Counted from the first letter of the stretch, positions 18,055 to 27,017 are shown. The stretch is DNA of 55,103 nt from Crocosphaera sp. (GCA_030065205.1 JASJDN010000022.1:1-55103); one strand, 5' to 3'. The notes: generated by a model not told the origin, from the sequence alone. Program-made: numbers and translations.

Positions 18055-18400
18055 TTTAAAGCTTTATTTTGATGATATATTAGTCAGCTGTGATAAAATT
18101 TTACGATATAGTAAAGGACTTGATTATCAAACCTTTATGGGGGATGAATTAAGAGTTGATGCAACTTTAAGAAATCTGCAGATTATTGGGGAAGCAGTTA
18201 AACAAGTACCCAAGGAAATGAGAGTTAACTATCCCAAGGTTGAATGGCGTAAAATTGCCGGTTTAAGGGATATTTTAGCCCATGCTTACTTTAGTTTAGA
18301 AGATGAAACAATTTGGGACATCATACAAACCAAAATCATCCCCCTTAAGTCTGAAGTAGAAACCATTATCAATCAGGAGTTTGAATCCTTTGAGGAATAA
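18044..18400 (+). CDS. hepT: HepT HEPN-domain RNase toxin (DUF86)
   Basis: A 118-residue all-helical HEPN protein with the catalytic motif R-x4-H-x-Y seen as RDILAHAY near residues 84-91, and the family block LQIIGEAVKQVP. The motif tyrosine is the known AMP-acceptor site in the studied Shewanella pair. AAGGAGG lies 6-8 bases before ATG 18044. Its start overlaps mntA. Toxic RNase activity is expected from the family. Confidence 0.92.
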   Translation: MSRNLKLYFDDILVSCDKILRYSKGLDYQTFMGDELRVDATLRNLQIIGEAVKQVPKEMRVNYPKVEWRKIAGLRDILAHAYFSLEDETIWDIIQTKIIPLKSEVETIINQEFESFEE

Positions 18401-18510
18401 GCTTGTTGACTATTATTTCAACTATCAAGATATGAGTTCCTGAACTAATGGAAAAGATGAACATCTGTACTGATGATTATTCTTGTTTTTAACAAAAATG
18501 TCAAAAGAAG

Positions 18511-18557
18511 TCTCCACCTAAAAATACTATTCATATAATTCACATTTTAGGTGGAGA
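18511..18557. repeat. Inverted repeat TCTCCACCTAAAA/TTTTAGGTGGAGA
   Basis: A perfect 13-bp inverted repeat (18511-18523 and 18545-18557) separated by 21 bases. It lies 110 bases after hepT and could act as a transcription stop or mark the edge of the decayed IS region that follows. No T run follows it. Confidence 0.55.
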
Positions 18558-18759
18558 TGAATTTTGACCAGTTCATAAACTGCGAAGCATCCATTTTCGG
18601 TCTTGACATACTTTTGTACCAACGTTACTATAAAAGTATAGCACCTTGATAACTTATACCTACTGATTAGAGGGTTCTGTTCTGGGTCACACGGTAATGT
18701 TTTCGGCAAAAACCACGCCATCTACAAAGACAACCGTTGTACAGGAGAGCAGGTAAAAG

Positions 18760-18976
18760 TCAGTCCTGATAAGTAGTGAACAGCAATCAGTCTTAGGAAC
18801 TAGGACTGCTGCCTAGGTCGGGAAGGTAAGACTCACCGTTGTTCGCAATGGAAAGCACATCCCTGTGAAGTGGGAAGCCTCGAAGACGAATAAAACCGTC
18901 CTGAGTGTTGTAGTTGGACTTCTCGGTTTCGGCTTGGAAGCCCCAACTATAGCGTAGCTTAGTTGGGGTAGTTCAC
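18760..18976 (+). mobile_element. Decayed IS200/IS605-type tnpB right end
   Basis: The plus frame ending at TAG 18955-18957 reads a short segment (LGTRTAA), an in-frame stop at 18814 and then 46 codons ending in GFGLEAPTIA. The end of that frame folds into the hairpin CCCCAACTA (18941-18949)/TAGTTGGGG (18960-18968), followed by GTAGTTCAC. The intact tnpB at 24779-26059 also ends in such a hairpin just around its stop codon (residues HYIA). I therefore read this as the 3' tail and omega-RNA end of a lost tnpB. It ends 19 bases before the tRNA-Ser 3' end. No transposase core remains. Confidence 0.55.
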
Positions 18977-18995
18977 AATTTCTCTTCTCTTGAAA

Positions 18996-19082
18996 CGGAG
19001 AGGGAGGGATTCGAACCCTCGTTAGAGTTACCCCTAAACAGCATTTCCAGTGCTGCGCCTTCAACCACTCGGCCACCTCTCC
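18996..19082 (-). tRNA. tRNA-Ser(GGA)
   Basis: On the minus strand an 87-nt class II tRNA starts GGAGAGGTGGCCGAGTGG and ends with the T arm GGTTCGAATCC and acceptor CCTCTCC plus discriminator G. The anticodon loop CTGGAAA gives anticodon GGA, reading UCC/UCU serine codons. A long variable arm (about TTTAGGGGTAACTCTAACG) is present, as required for serine. The CCA end is not encoded. The IS right-end relic lies immediately beyond its 3' end. Confidence 0.97.
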
Positions 19083-19470
19083 TTATGGGGTCACGAATAT
19101 TCATTATACACCATCTATCAACTTTTTGAACCCAATTTCCTGAAAAAGAGAATTTTAGCTTTGCTCTGGGTTGATAAGACAGTAAACAGACTTAAAAGGA
19201 TAAATCGACTAGCTTAAAAATCAAAAAGGTTAATTTTAGAATTTTAGACTGAATAATACGAGAATAGGCTGATATACTAACGGTTATACCAGCCTATTTA
19301 CACTGCTTGCTCCATACAGCACTTTGCGAGTTATTAAAGACACTTAACTCCTGCATTCTGCCTTCCTCGCGCGTTCCCTTGCGCCGTAAGACGACGCGGG
19401 GTCGCTCGCCTGCCTCCTGCCTCAAACCTTAACCTTGTGTACTACATTAAGTCGAAAACTGCTGTAATTG
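19083..19470. other. Intergenic region without recognised genes
   Basis: This gap between the tRNA and pfkA contains a GC-rich patch near 19370-19425 (TTCCTCGCGCGTTCCCTTGC and tandem GCCTCCT-like units) that resembles the low-complexity spacers of cyanobacteria. No open reading frame, clear terminator or RNA is seen. Confidence 0.5.
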
Positions 19471-20709
19471 TTAGGTTCGGCAAGAACAACTTGAGTCAAG
19501 CTTAACTCTCCCCATACTCTCCGGGCGATCGCCTAAATAAATACCAAGCGATCGCGCTGTGTCCACTAAACAATCATCTTTTTGTACAGGAGAGGGACAG
19601 GGATGCTTTTCGTCCTCATGACTCTTCTTAATAGTCTGAATGACATCATACAAGGGTTCAATATCTACCTTGCCTTTTTTCCAAACCACCAACTTATCGT
19701 ATTGTCCTTGTTCGATCAATTTAATCGCTTCGACCCCGAAAGCAGTGGCCAACAGACGATCCCAAGCAACCGGAGGATGACTTCGTTGCAGATGTCCTAA
19801 AACCGTGACTCGCATATCTATATCTTTCAATAGACCAAACGCTTTATGATTTTCATGATCATGATTTTCGTGATCGAGGAATCTACTATATTCTTGGATC
19901 TCTCTCTTGAGATAATCCCCAATATGATTCTCTTTTTTGTTATCTTGGTTTTTAACGCCCTCTGCAATCACCACTAGGCCAAAATGACGGTCACACCCTT
20001 GCAACTTTGATAATTTCTCACAACAACCATGCAACACATCTAAGCTAAGATGAGGGGTTAATTCAGGGATGAGGATAATATCAGCCCCTCCTGCAATGCC
20101 TCCATGTAAAGCTAAATGACCGGCATCTCGACCCATAACTTCTACGATGATAATGCGGTCATGACTGGCTGCCGTAAAAGTCAGATCGTATAAGGCTTGA
20201 GTGACCACTTCAACCGCCGTTGTAAAACCCACACAAAACTCTGTTACAGGAACATCGTTATCGATAGTTTTGGGAATAGCGATCAGATGCCAACGACCTT
20301 CTTCAGCTAAATCATAGATGATCTTTAAGCTACCATCTCCCCCAATGGCAATTAAAGCATCTAAATTGAGCATTTCGTAGCCTTTGAGGATGGCTGCTTT
20401 GACCTTTGGATCTTTGTCTGGATCTCCTTTACTAATGGACCCTAACACACTTCCGCTAAAAAATTGTAAAACGTCTAACCCCCGAATTTTTCCTGGCAGT
20501 TGATAACATTGCTCAGTTAACTTTAACTTCTCTAACTGCTCTGGAGAATAGTTTTTCTGGGCAATGTCTTTTAACCCGTCGGTTCCGTAAGGAAGACCAT
20601 ACACTGACCAGTCCTTGCTTTCAGCTGCTTTGACCACTGCATGAATGACAGCATTTAACCCCGGACAGTCTCCTCCACTGGTAAGGATACCAATACGTTT
20701 GCTGCTCAT
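19471..20709 (-). CDS. pfkA: 6-phosphofructokinase
   Basis: A 412-residue phosphofructokinase: [15 protein letters not shown] (N-terminal nucleotide loop), [17 protein letters not shown] and the substrate motif [13 protein letters not shown]. It phosphorylates fructose 6-phosphate in glycolysis. The residue pair Gly in GGDGS with Lys in PKTIDND is that of the larger ATP-type enzymes rather than of pyrophosphate enzymes, which have GGDDS. An insertion rich in His/Glu (near residues 275-290) is unusual-looking but intact. It starts 16 bases after the DHOD-like gene, so both are probably one operon. Ends with SCSCRT. Confidence 0.93.
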   Translation of the reverse strand: MSSKRIGILTSGGDCPGLNAVIHAVVKAAESKDWSVYGLPYGTDGLKDIAQKNYSPEQLEKLKLTEQCYQLPGKIRGLDVLQFFSGSVLGSISKGDPDKDPKVKAAILKGYEMLNLDALIAIGGDGSLKIIYDLAEEGRWHLIAIPKTIDNDVPVTEFCVGFTTAVEVVTQALYDLTFTAASHDRIIIVEVMGRDAGHLALHGGIAGGADIILIPELTPHLSLDVLHGCCEKLSKLQGCDRHFGLVVIAEGVKNQDNKKENHIGDYLKREIQEYSRFLDHENHDHENHKAFGLLKDIDMRVTVLGHLQRSHPPVAWDRLLATAFGVEAIKLIEQGQYDKLVVWKKGKVDIEPLYDVIQTIKKSHEDEKHPCPSPVQKDDCLVDTARSLGIYLGDRPESMGRVKLDSSCSCRT

Positions 20710-20725
20710 ATCTCTACCTCCTGGG

Positions 20726-21772
20726 TTAATTATCTCGGTTGAGGCTTGTTGTAGCGGGTTCTTGTAGCGATCGCCAGATGGGTGCGTAGGTTTGTAGGGC
20801 CTTCATATACTGCGATCGCTCAAAGGCCGCCGGATCAGGACAATGAAGTTGAGAGAAACTCCCTTGCATTTGTCGGATGGACTGGTATTCGTTTTCCTCC
20901 ATCCAAGTTCGCATCCCTTCTTCTAAGGTGGCTAAATAATGGATACCGTGACGTAACAAAGCACTAACCACTTGGGTGATTTTTGCCCCGGCCATGACCA
21001 TTTTAATGATATCTGAGGGGTGATGAATGCCGCTAGTGGCTGCTAAGTCTGCGTCAATTTTGCCGTATAAAATAGCGATCCAACGCATGGGAAGACGCAT
21101 AGCTTGAGGGGTACTCAACAGAACATTGGGATACACTTCTAAGTTGTTTAAATCGATATCTGGCTGATAGAAACGATTGAATAAAACTAAGCCATCGGCC
21201 CCGGCTTCTCCTAGTCGTTTGGCCATGTTGGCCATGTTACTAAAATAGGGACTTAATTTAACGGCTACAGGGATATTTATTTCTGATTTAACGGCTTTTA
21301 AAATGTCTAAATAGTTCTGTTCAATTTCTCCCCCAGGAATGTCTAAATCCGTAGGAACATAATAAATATTCAGTTCTAAAGCATCGGCACCGGCCTGTTC
21401 AATTTGTTGGGAATAATCCAACCATCCCCCTAAGGTTGAGCCGTTAATACTGGCCATAATGGGAATATTGACCATTTCTTTTGCTTGTCGAATATGGTTT
21501 AAATATTCTTCAGATCCGACGTGAAAGATTTCGGGTTCAGGGAAATAAGTTAAGGCTTCAGCAAAGCTTTCGGTTCCGTAAGTTAAATGGTGATGTAATT
21601 CCAGTTGTTCTTGTCGTAATTGTTCTTCAAAAAATGAGTGCAAAATAACGGCGGCTGCCCCGGCATCTTCCATCCGTTTAATGTTATCAATTTCTTCTGT
21701 TAAAGGGGCGCAAGAACCGACGACTAAGGGAGATTTTAAGGTCATTCCCATATAGGTTGTTGTTAAGTCCAT
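20726..21772 (-). CDS. Dihydroorotate dehydrogenase-like flavoprotein
   Basis: A 348-residue TIM-barrel protein: [20 protein letters not shown] at the start, [38 protein letters not shown] and [12 protein letters not shown], which follow the class 1 DHOD flavin and substrate blocks. The usual catalytic Cys loop is not obvious (the ALELN motif lacks the normal Cys-Pro), so orotate formation is doubtful; cyanobacteria usually have a separate class 2 PyrD. ATG 21772 is fixed by AGGAG 8 bases upstream rather than an ATG-like codon at 21790. Its pairing with pfkA suggests a redox link to carbon metabolism, but this is inference. Confidence 0.85.
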   Translation of the reverse strand: MDLTTTYMGMTLKSPLVVGSCAPLTEEIDNIKRMEDAGAAAVILHSFFEEQLRQEQLELHHHLTYGTESFAEALTYFPEPEIFHVGSEEYLNHIRQAKEMVNIPIMASINGSTLGGWLDYSQQIEQAGADALELNIYYVPTDLDIPGGEIEQNYLDILKAVKSEINIPVAVKLSPYFSNMANMAKRLGEAGADGLVLFNRFYQPDIDLNNLEVYPNVLLSTPQAMRLPMRWIAILYGKIDADLAATSGIHHPSDIIKMVMAGAKITQVVSALLRHGIHYLATLEEGMRTWMEENEYQSIRQMQGSFSQLHCPDPAAFERSQYMKALQTYAPIWRSLQEPATTSLNRDN

Positions 21773-22220
21773 TATTTGACTCCTAATCAATCATTTAACT
21801 TTATTTAGTTTTATGCTCTTTTTTGAACAGTATTTTCTCAACTGTTCGGGCTGCTTTCGGTTCTTTTTTTGTCGATTTTTTTATCAACTTTATACTTTTA
21901 TTGTATCAGTTCTGTGAAGGGTTATTTATTTGTTGACTGATTTGTAAGATTTAGTTACAAATGTTATTCAGTCGCTGGTTCTCAATCAACGTCAGGTGAG
22001 CAATGCTCATCAGATCAAACCCGATTAAATACTATAGTTTATAGTGAGTAGGGCAGGGGGGAGCAGAGGAGGCATAGGGAGTAGGGGAGAAGGCATTTAA
22101 CGTAGAAATTTTAACGATGACTGATTAGGCGGATTTCATATTAAAAGCCGACCCATCTGCTCTAGAAAGTATTTTAAACATTGCCCACCCGACTTAATTC
22201 TTCATTTTAAATTCTAAATT
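21773..22220. other. Intergenic region with low-complexity purine tract
   Basis: Upstream of the DHOD-like gene the region is T-rich and likely carries its promoter. Between 22050 and 22095 there is a G/A-rich tract (GGCAGGGGGGAGCAGAGGAGG) of the same kind as the pyrimidine tracts at 35860-35890 and 48460-48500. Tandem AAATTCT units lie next to the argF stop. No gene is seen. Confidence 0.5.
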
Positions 22221-23138
22221 CTAAATTCCTAATAAACTCACCATTAAAGCTTTTTGAGCGTGCATTCTATTTTCCGCTTGATCCCATACTTTTGATTGTT
22301 TTCCTTCCATAACACTATCGGTTATTTCTTCCCCTCGATGGGCGGGTAAACAGTGCAAAACAATGGCATTTTTATCCGCTTGTTTTAATAGTTCATCGTT
22401 GATCTGATAGGGTTGAAAAATGGGAATTCTTGACGCTGCTAAATCTTCTTGTCCCATACTGGCCCACACATCGGTATAAAGCACATTAGAATCCTTAACC
22501 GCCGCCACGGGATCATCGGTTATAATAATTTCAAAACCCGGTTGAGCTAACTGTTTCGCTTGCTCTATAATCATCGGTAACGGTTGATAATCTTTCGGGG
22601 TAGCCACTCTAATTTTCATCCCCATTAATGCCCCACCTAAAATAAGAGAATGGGCGACATTATTGCCGTCTCCTAAATAGGTGACGGTACTCCCTTTGAG
22701 TTCTCCAAAACACTCTTTAATGGTCATAAAATCCGCTAAAATCTGGCAAGGGTGTTCTACATCCGTGAGGGCATTAATAATAGGAATTTCGGCGTAGTCA
22801 GCAAAGGTTTTTAACTTAGATTGTTCAAAGGTACGGATGGCTAAAATATCTAAATAACGATCTAATACCCTGGCTGTATCTTTGGCCGGTTCTCCCCTGC
22901 CCACTTGGGTTACACTGGGATTGAGGTCTAATACCTGTCCCCCCAATTGATAGATAGCAGCACTAAAGGAAACACGGGTACGGGTAGAGGCTTTATCGAA
23001 CAACAGTCCAAGGATTTTTTGACAACGGGGCGATTGCTGACCACTTTTTAACTCTGCGCCTAAGTCTAACACGGCGGTCATTTCTGCTGCACTAAGATCA
23101 CCAATTCCTAAGATATCTCTTCCTTGGAGAGTTGTCAT
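22221..23138 (-). CDS. argF: Ornithine carbamoyltransferase
   Basis: A 305-residue enzyme with the carbamoyl-phosphate motif STRTRVSF (near residue 48), HPCQILADFMT (near 128), the ornithine loop DVWASMGQE and the C-terminal HCLPAHRGEEIT. It makes citrulline from ornithine and carbamoyl phosphate in arginine synthesis. ATG 23138 (MTTLQGRD) is preferred; the in-frame ATG at 23156 adds six residues outside the family alignment. Single-gene unit; the strand upstream contains a possible small RNA in the opposite direction. Confidence 0.97.
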   Translation of the reverse strand: MTTLQGRDILGIGDLSAAEMTAVLDLGAELKSGQQSPRCQKILGLLFDKASTRTRVSFSAAIYQLGGQVLDLNPSVTQVGRGEPAKDTARVLDRYLDILAIRTFEQSKLKTFADYAEIPIINALTDVEHPCQILADFMTIKECFGELKGSTVTYLGDGNNVAHSLILGGALMGMKIRVATPKDYQPLPMIIEQAKQLAQPGFEIIITDDPVAAVKDSNVLYTDVWASMGQEDLAASRIPIFQPYQINDELLKQADKNAIVLHCLPAHRGEEITDSVMEGKQSKVWDQAENRMHAQKALMVSLLGI

Positions 23139-23283
23139 AATTACTGTTATCCTCATCTGTTGAGGACTTTATTATAACGAGGCTGTCTCTTGTTACCGAA
23201 GAATTATAATTGAGATTTTAGAATTATCATCGACAATGATATCAAAGAAGCAATTTTTGGGAAGACTGAGTATAGATTAAAAA

Positions 23284-23386
23284 CTTATTTAATATCAATC
23301 GTCTTCAGTTTTGCTTTTCTGTTGTTTTGTTTTTCCTAGTTCATGAGTTCTCCTACTTGGCCTCAGACAGACTGAGGCTTTTTATT
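23284..23386 (+). ncRNA. Candidate small regulatory RNA
   Basis: On the plus strand between two minus-strand genes there is a free-standing intrinsic terminator (GCCTCAG ACAGA CTGAGGC TTTTTATT, 23360-23386) with no upstream plus-strand gene to serve. A TATAGAT box at 23271-23277 would put a start near 23284, giving about 100 nt. Just before the terminator lies a pyrimidine-rich, probably unpaired stretch (TTCTCCTACTTGG, 23348-23360) complementary to ribosome binding sites. This layout resembles trans-acting cyanobacterial sRNAs such as PsrR1, but identity cannot be shown by eye. Confidence 0.4.
23360..23386 (+). terminator. Intrinsic terminator, plus strand
   Basis: A 7-bp perfect stem GCCTCAG/CTGAGGC with a 5-nt loop, followed by TTTTTATT. 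It is oriented away from both neighbouring minus-strand genes' direction, so it would stop a plus-strand transcript arising in 23140-23350. Confidence 0.8.
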
Positions 23387-24626
23387 AGGCGTGGATAACT
23401 TCATTTTTGGGATTAACTAACCGTAAGAGTTTTTGTTTGATTTGTTTATCCACTAATTCCCATTTGAGTTTGGTGTAGTCGCTATCATCGTTACTACCCC
23501 CGAAAAACCCCATAGGAATCTCAAACCCCCCCGCCATTTCTCGACCACCGCCATAGTATCGGCCTTGAGCATTTTTTCCTAACGCTTCTTTGAGAAATTC
23601 ATCCGGGTCTAGGGTTAATTTATTGGTACGTAAAGACCCAATAACCACTTCGATGTCATGATCTTCATCATGAATGATGCCATAAACGACTGCGGTGTGT
23701 ATGTTTTCTTCTGTTACGAGGAAGTCGGCCGCTTGGGGAATGGCATCTCGATCTTCGTAACGTAAGTAACCTACTCCGGCAATGGAAACGTTATTTTGGA
23801 TAAGGCGATTTTTGAGCGATCGCTCGATGACATCCATAACACGATGTGATCGTGCTGATTGTAGCACGGCGTTGAGTAATTGGGGATCGTAAACGCGGGA
23901 TAGATAAGCAGCCGCCAGCAAATCTTGTTCTTGGGCTTGTCGTAACCCATTGGTATCGGAACGAAGCCCGTGCATTAGGGCTGTGGCACACTTGACATGG
24001 GTACTATTATTGCTATTGAAATCCAATAATCCCGCTTGTATATACTGGGTCAGAATGGTGGCTGTTGCTCGAATTTTGGGACGTAGGTCGATAAATTCCC
24101 CTTGGATGTTTCCTTGTTTACTATGATGGTCAATAACAATGACGATCGGAATTTTTGCCTGTTTGACATAAGGCATCAGTTGACTGGTGTTCCCCTGAGA
24201 GTCCACTAACACACATCCTTGATAAATGGAGAGATCCCGATCTTTGAGGGTATTGGTACTCCATCGGGTTGCGGGTAGCCCCGTCAGTTTAACGAGAGCA
24301 ATGTTTTCTTGGTGAGATAGGGTCCCTGCATAGACGATATCACATTCTATCTCGTAGGCTTGAGCTATTAATTGATAGGCCCAGGCACTGGAAAGCGCAT
24401 CGGGATCAGGAAAATCCTGAATGACGACAATATGACGCTCTCCGTGATGATTGTCTAGGGTTTGTTGTAGTTTTTGGGCTAACTTTCCTAAGGACAGATA
24501 TTGACTCCCTGTGTCTCTTTCTAGTGCCGTATCTGCCCCTATGTTACCTTCAGTTTGCTCGAAAGTCGATGCTAACTCATGGTGTCCGTTGTTGTTACCA
24601 GTGGGGGTAAGTAAGGATGATTTCAT
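23385..24626 (-). CDS. DHH-family phosphoesterase (NrnA-like)
   Basis: A 413-residue DHH/DHHA1 protein: VIQDFPDPDALSSAWA (metal-binding D-x-D, near residues 68-83), GCVLVDSQGN, IVIDHHSKQG (the DHH motif, near 166) and the C-terminal DHHA1 loop RYYGGGREMAGGFEIP. Related enzymes degrade short oligoribonucleotides or 3'-phosphoadenosine phosphate, or cyclic dinucleotides. A polar N-terminal extension of about 50 residues precedes the domain. The 3' end overlaps the plus-strand terminator by two bases. The exact substrate is not clear. Confidence 0.87.
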   Translation of the reverse strand: MKSSLLTPTGNNNGHHELASTFEQTEGNIGADTALERDTGSQYLSLGKLAQKLQQTLDNHHGERHIVVIQDFPDPDALSSAWAYQLIAQAYEIECDIVYAGTLSHQENIALVKLTGLPATRWSTNTLKDRDLSIYQGCVLVDSQGNTSQLMPYVKQAKIPIVIVIDHHSKQGNIQGEFIDLRPKIRATATILTQYIQAGLLDFNSNNSTHVKCATALMHGLRSDTNGLRQAQEQDLLAAAYLSRVYDPQLLNAVLQSARSHRVMDVIERSLKNRLIQNNVSIAGVGYLRYEDRDAIPQAADFLVTEENIHTAVVYGIIHDEDHDIEVVIGSLRTNKLTLDPDEFLKEALGKNAQGRYYGGGREMAGGFEIPMGFFGGSNDDSDYTKLKWELVDKQIKQKLLRLVNPKNEVIHA

Positions 24627-24740
24627 TTGTTATGGTTGGGGTCGGGGATGATCTCAAAGGATTAGTTAAGATAACTTTGGGGTTAGAGTTTATCATTTCT
24701 TTGATCATCTGTAGAAAATAGCTATCTGGATGAAGTGTAG

Positions 24741-26130
24741 AATTGACATACTCCCCGACTAATTGCTTCGCAAAGCTACGCAATATAGTGGGGGATTCTT
24801 TCCACATCACTGTTAGAAATTCCTTGCTCAACGAGACGACTTAGATTCTCAATGTTGCCATTAAGAACCCAGAGATCGGACTCTCCCAAGGCGTTTGAGT
24901 CGGTTTCTGTTTGCCCAACAGTACCGTTGAGATGTTCTCCCAAATATTTCAACCCTTTTTTAAGAATGTTTTTTGCCGCATTGTGATCCCTATCTAAGAC
25001 TGTCTTACAGTTAGGACATTGATGAGTTCTGGTACTTAATGACTTTTGAACTCTTGTGCCACAAACTGAACAATCTTGAGTCGTGAAATGGGGAGGCACA
25101 GCAACACAAACTATACGATAAATCTTGGCAAAATAATTCAACCATTCAGTGAATTGATACCAAGACGCATCGCTAATTGATTTAGCAAGTTTACGGTTTT
25201 TAACCAAATTTCTAACCCTTAAAGCCTCATAGACTACCAAATCATTAGATTGGACTAACGCCAAAGCGTCTTTAATTGCTTTGTCTTTACGTTGTCTTGA
25301 GACTTTAAGATAAAGCTTGGCTACTTTAACCCGTTGCTTATGATAGTTGTTAGACTGTTTCTTCCCCTTGCGAAAGCGTTTTGATAATCGTCTTTGCGCT
25401 TTTTTAAGACGCTTTTCCGACTTCCTTAAATAGCGTGGGTTGTCAACAGTATTGCCTTGTGCATCAGTGTAGAACTCTTTTAGTCCTAGATCGATTCCTG
25501 TTACTTGTCCCGTTGGTTCATGCTGTTCAAGTCGTTCTACATCAATGAGGAACTGGCAATAATAACCGTCACAACGCCTAACAACTCTTACCCGTCTAAT
25601 CTGTTTTTCTGAATAATAAACTAAAGTTCTTTGACTACACCATAAATCAAATTTTCCTGCCTTAAATCCATCAGTGAATTCGATTTTACGTCTATCATCA
25701 GATAGTTTGTAGCCTGTTAGTTTATACTCAACAGAACGACTATGCTTTTTAAAACGAGGAAAGCCTTTCTTTCCTGGTATTTTAGCACGACAATTTTGAT
25801 AAAATCTATTGATTGATTGCCATGCTCTATCAGCAGAAGATTGACGAGCTTGAGAGTTTAATTTTGTTACCCAAGGTATGTCTTGATTCTTAGCTAATGT
25901 AGAGCAAAGTTTTTGAAGGTCATTCCGAGTTGTCCCCTTGTTTTCCATCCAATAACGGACACAAGAATTCCGCACAAACTGAGATGTTCTAATGGCTTCA
26001 TCTAGTCTCTGATACTGTTCTTGTGTTCCGTTTTTAAGTTTTGCTTCTACGACTAGCATTAACAAATCCAAGGGCGTCGGATATACTTAGTTTAACACAG
26101 TTTACCGAGAGATAGTAGAATTAAATCGTT
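24741..26130 (-). mobile_element. IS200/IS605-family element carrying tnpB only
   Basis: The right end beyond the tnpB stop forms the hairpin CTCCCCGACTA/TAGTGGGGG (plus strand 24751-24761 and 24786-24794) with a TGACATACTCCCC border, a pattern common at the 3' ends of cyanobacterial tnpB elements. The left end is not sharply visible; AACTGTGTTAAAC upstream of the gene may belong to it. There is no tnpA, so movement would need one in trans. The 3' part of tnpB and the hairpin is where an omega-RNA scaffold is expected. Confidence 0.7.
24776..26059 (-). CDS. tnpB: RNA-guided endonuclease TnpB
   Basis: A 427-residue, apparently intact TnpB. The split RuvC triad is present: GIDLGLKEF (Asp near 189), VVYEALRVRNL (Glu near 277) and LDRDHNAAKNI (Asp near 356), with a four-cysteine zinc finger CSVCGTRV...CPNC just before the last. 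The N-terminal helix-turn-helix/WED region includes RTSQFVRNSCVRYW and KKGFPRFKKHSRSVEYK. Family members cut DNA next to a short motif guided by an omega-RNA from the 3' end of the element. ATG 26059 is used rather than TTG 26071. After the core there is a 50-residue tail ending in HYIA that overlaps the right-end hairpin. Confidence 0.93.
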   Translation of the reverse strand: MLVVEAKLKNGTQEQYQRLDEAIRTSQFVRNSCVRYWMENKGTTRNDLQKLCSTLAKNQDIPWVTKLNSQARQSSADRAWQSINRFYQNCRAKIPGKKGFPRFKKHSRSVEYKLTGYKLSDDRRKIEFTDGFKAGKFDLWCSQRTLVYYSEKQIRRVRVVRRCDGYYCQFLIDVERLEQHEPTGQVTGIDLGLKEFYTDAQGNTVDNPRYLRKSEKRLKKAQRRLSKRFRKGKKQSNNYHKQRVKVAKLYLKVSRQRKDKAIKDALALVQSNDLVVYEALRVRNLVKNRKLAKSISDASWYQFTEWLNYFAKIYRIVCVAVPPHFTTQDCSVCGTRVQKSLSTRTHQCPNCKTVLDRDHNAAKNILKKGLKYLGEHLNGTVGQTETDSNALGESDLWVLNGNIENLSRLVEQGISNSDVERIPHYIA

Positions 26131-26149
26131 GCTACACAGTTTCTTTATT

Positions 26150-26235
26150 GATTGCGATTCATCCCACCGCTAAGGGTTTGGGGGTACTTGGCTACGCCTT
26201 CGATGACCTATAGCGGGGGCGTTCTCGCAATATTT
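26150..26235 (-). mobile_element. Decayed IS200/IS605 right-end hairpin
   Basis: On the minus strand the sequence reads GAACGCCCCCGCTATAG, a short spacer, then CTTAGCGGTGGG, forming a stem (plus strand CCACCGCTA near 26164/TAGCGGGGG near 26211). Its form matches the tnpB ends at 24.75 and 18.95 kb. No tnpB body is attached; it lies just upstream of the intact element, as if one element had inserted next to the remains of another. Confidence 0.5.
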
Positions 26236-26260
26236 TAGGTAAACACAGTAAATAGCTGTA

Positions 26261-26321
26261 AGGTGGGCAATGAAAAAGCCTACAATGATTATCTAGAAAA
26301 TAGTTGAGGCATTGCCCACCT
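26261..26321. repeat. Inverted repeat AGGTGGGCAATG/CATTGCCCACCT
   Basis: A perfect 12-bp inverted repeat (26261-26272 and 26310-26321) separated by 37 bases, ending 14 bases before the ABC ATPase start. It could be a small MITE-like element or a hairpin in the leader of that gene. A related word (TTGCCCACCCGAC) occurs at 22181-22193. Confidence 0.65.
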
Positions 26322-26335
26322 CTTGTTGATGTAAT

Positions 26336-26995
26336 ATGACCAATTTTGCTATTAACGTTGATAATATTGGCTTCAGTTGGCACGAAAACGCGCCAGTCTT
26401 AAATTCTTGCTCATTGGCTGTCCCAGAAGGAGAATTTTGGATGCTTTTGGGGGCAAATGGTAGTGGGAAGTCCACCCTGTTGAGACTGCTCACCAATCTT
26501 TTAACCCCCCAAAATGGAACTATTACCATGACTGGTCCGGTGGGTTTTGTCTTCCAAAACCCCGATCGCCAATTAGTGATGCCCACCGTCGGAGCCGACA
26601 TCGCCTTCGGGTTAGTAGAGGAGAAGTTACCTCAGTTAGAGGTGCGTTATCGTGTCAGGGAGGCGTTAGCTGCGGTTAACTTGTTAGAATTAGAACGAAG
26701 ACCTATTTATGCTCTGAGTGGGGGACAAAAGCAACGTATTGCCATTGCAGGAGCGATCGCCCGTCATTGTTCGGTATTATTATTAGATGAACCGACAGCC
26801 CTACTCGATCCCGATACCCAAATCGAATTAGTCGAGCAAGTGCAAAAATTGGTCAAGAGTCGAGGGATGACAGCCTTATGGGTGACCCATCGGTTAGAAG
26901 AGTTAAACTACTGTGATGGGGCGTTTTTACTGGAAGGGGGAAAGGTTGTGCAACAAGGTGATCCTCAGATGATTAAAGAAAAAATTTCTCAATAG
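26336..26995 (+). CDS. ABC transporter ATP-binding protein (CbiO/ECF-like)
   Basis: A 219-residue ABC ATPase with all motifs: Walker A LLGANGSGKSTLL, Q-loop FVFQNPDRQLV, signature ALSGGQKQRIAIAGAIA, Walker B VLLLDEPTALLD and the switch WVTHRLEE. The FQNPDRQ Q-loop is characteristic of the EcfA/CbiO ATPases of energy-coupling-factor importers for metals or vitamins. No permease or substrate subunit is adjacent, so it probably works with subunits encoded elsewhere, as is usual for cyanobacteria. It converges with the SDR gene. Confidence 0.9.
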   Translation: MTNFAINVDNIGFSWHENAPVLNSCSLAVPEGEFWMLLGANGSGKSTLLRLLTNLLTPQNGTITMTGPVGFVFQNPDRQLVMPTVGADIAFGLVEEKLPQLEVRYRVREALAAVNLLELERRPIYALSGGQKQRIAIAGAIARHCSVLLLDEPTALLDPDTQIELVEQVQKLVKSRGMTALWVTHRLEELNYCDGAFLLEGGKVVQQGDPQMIKEKISQ

Positions 26996-27017
26996 TTTGC
27001 TCAGCCGAGGTTTTTCT

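Noticed and set aside
18813..19076. Minus-strand open frame across the tRNA-Ser region
   Set aside because: It reads through the tRNA gene itself and is explained by the tRNA and IS relic.
19471..20709. Pyrophosphate-dependent phosphofructokinase
   Set aside because: The motif is GGDGS, not GGDDS, which argues for ATP use in spite of the Lys in PKTIDND.
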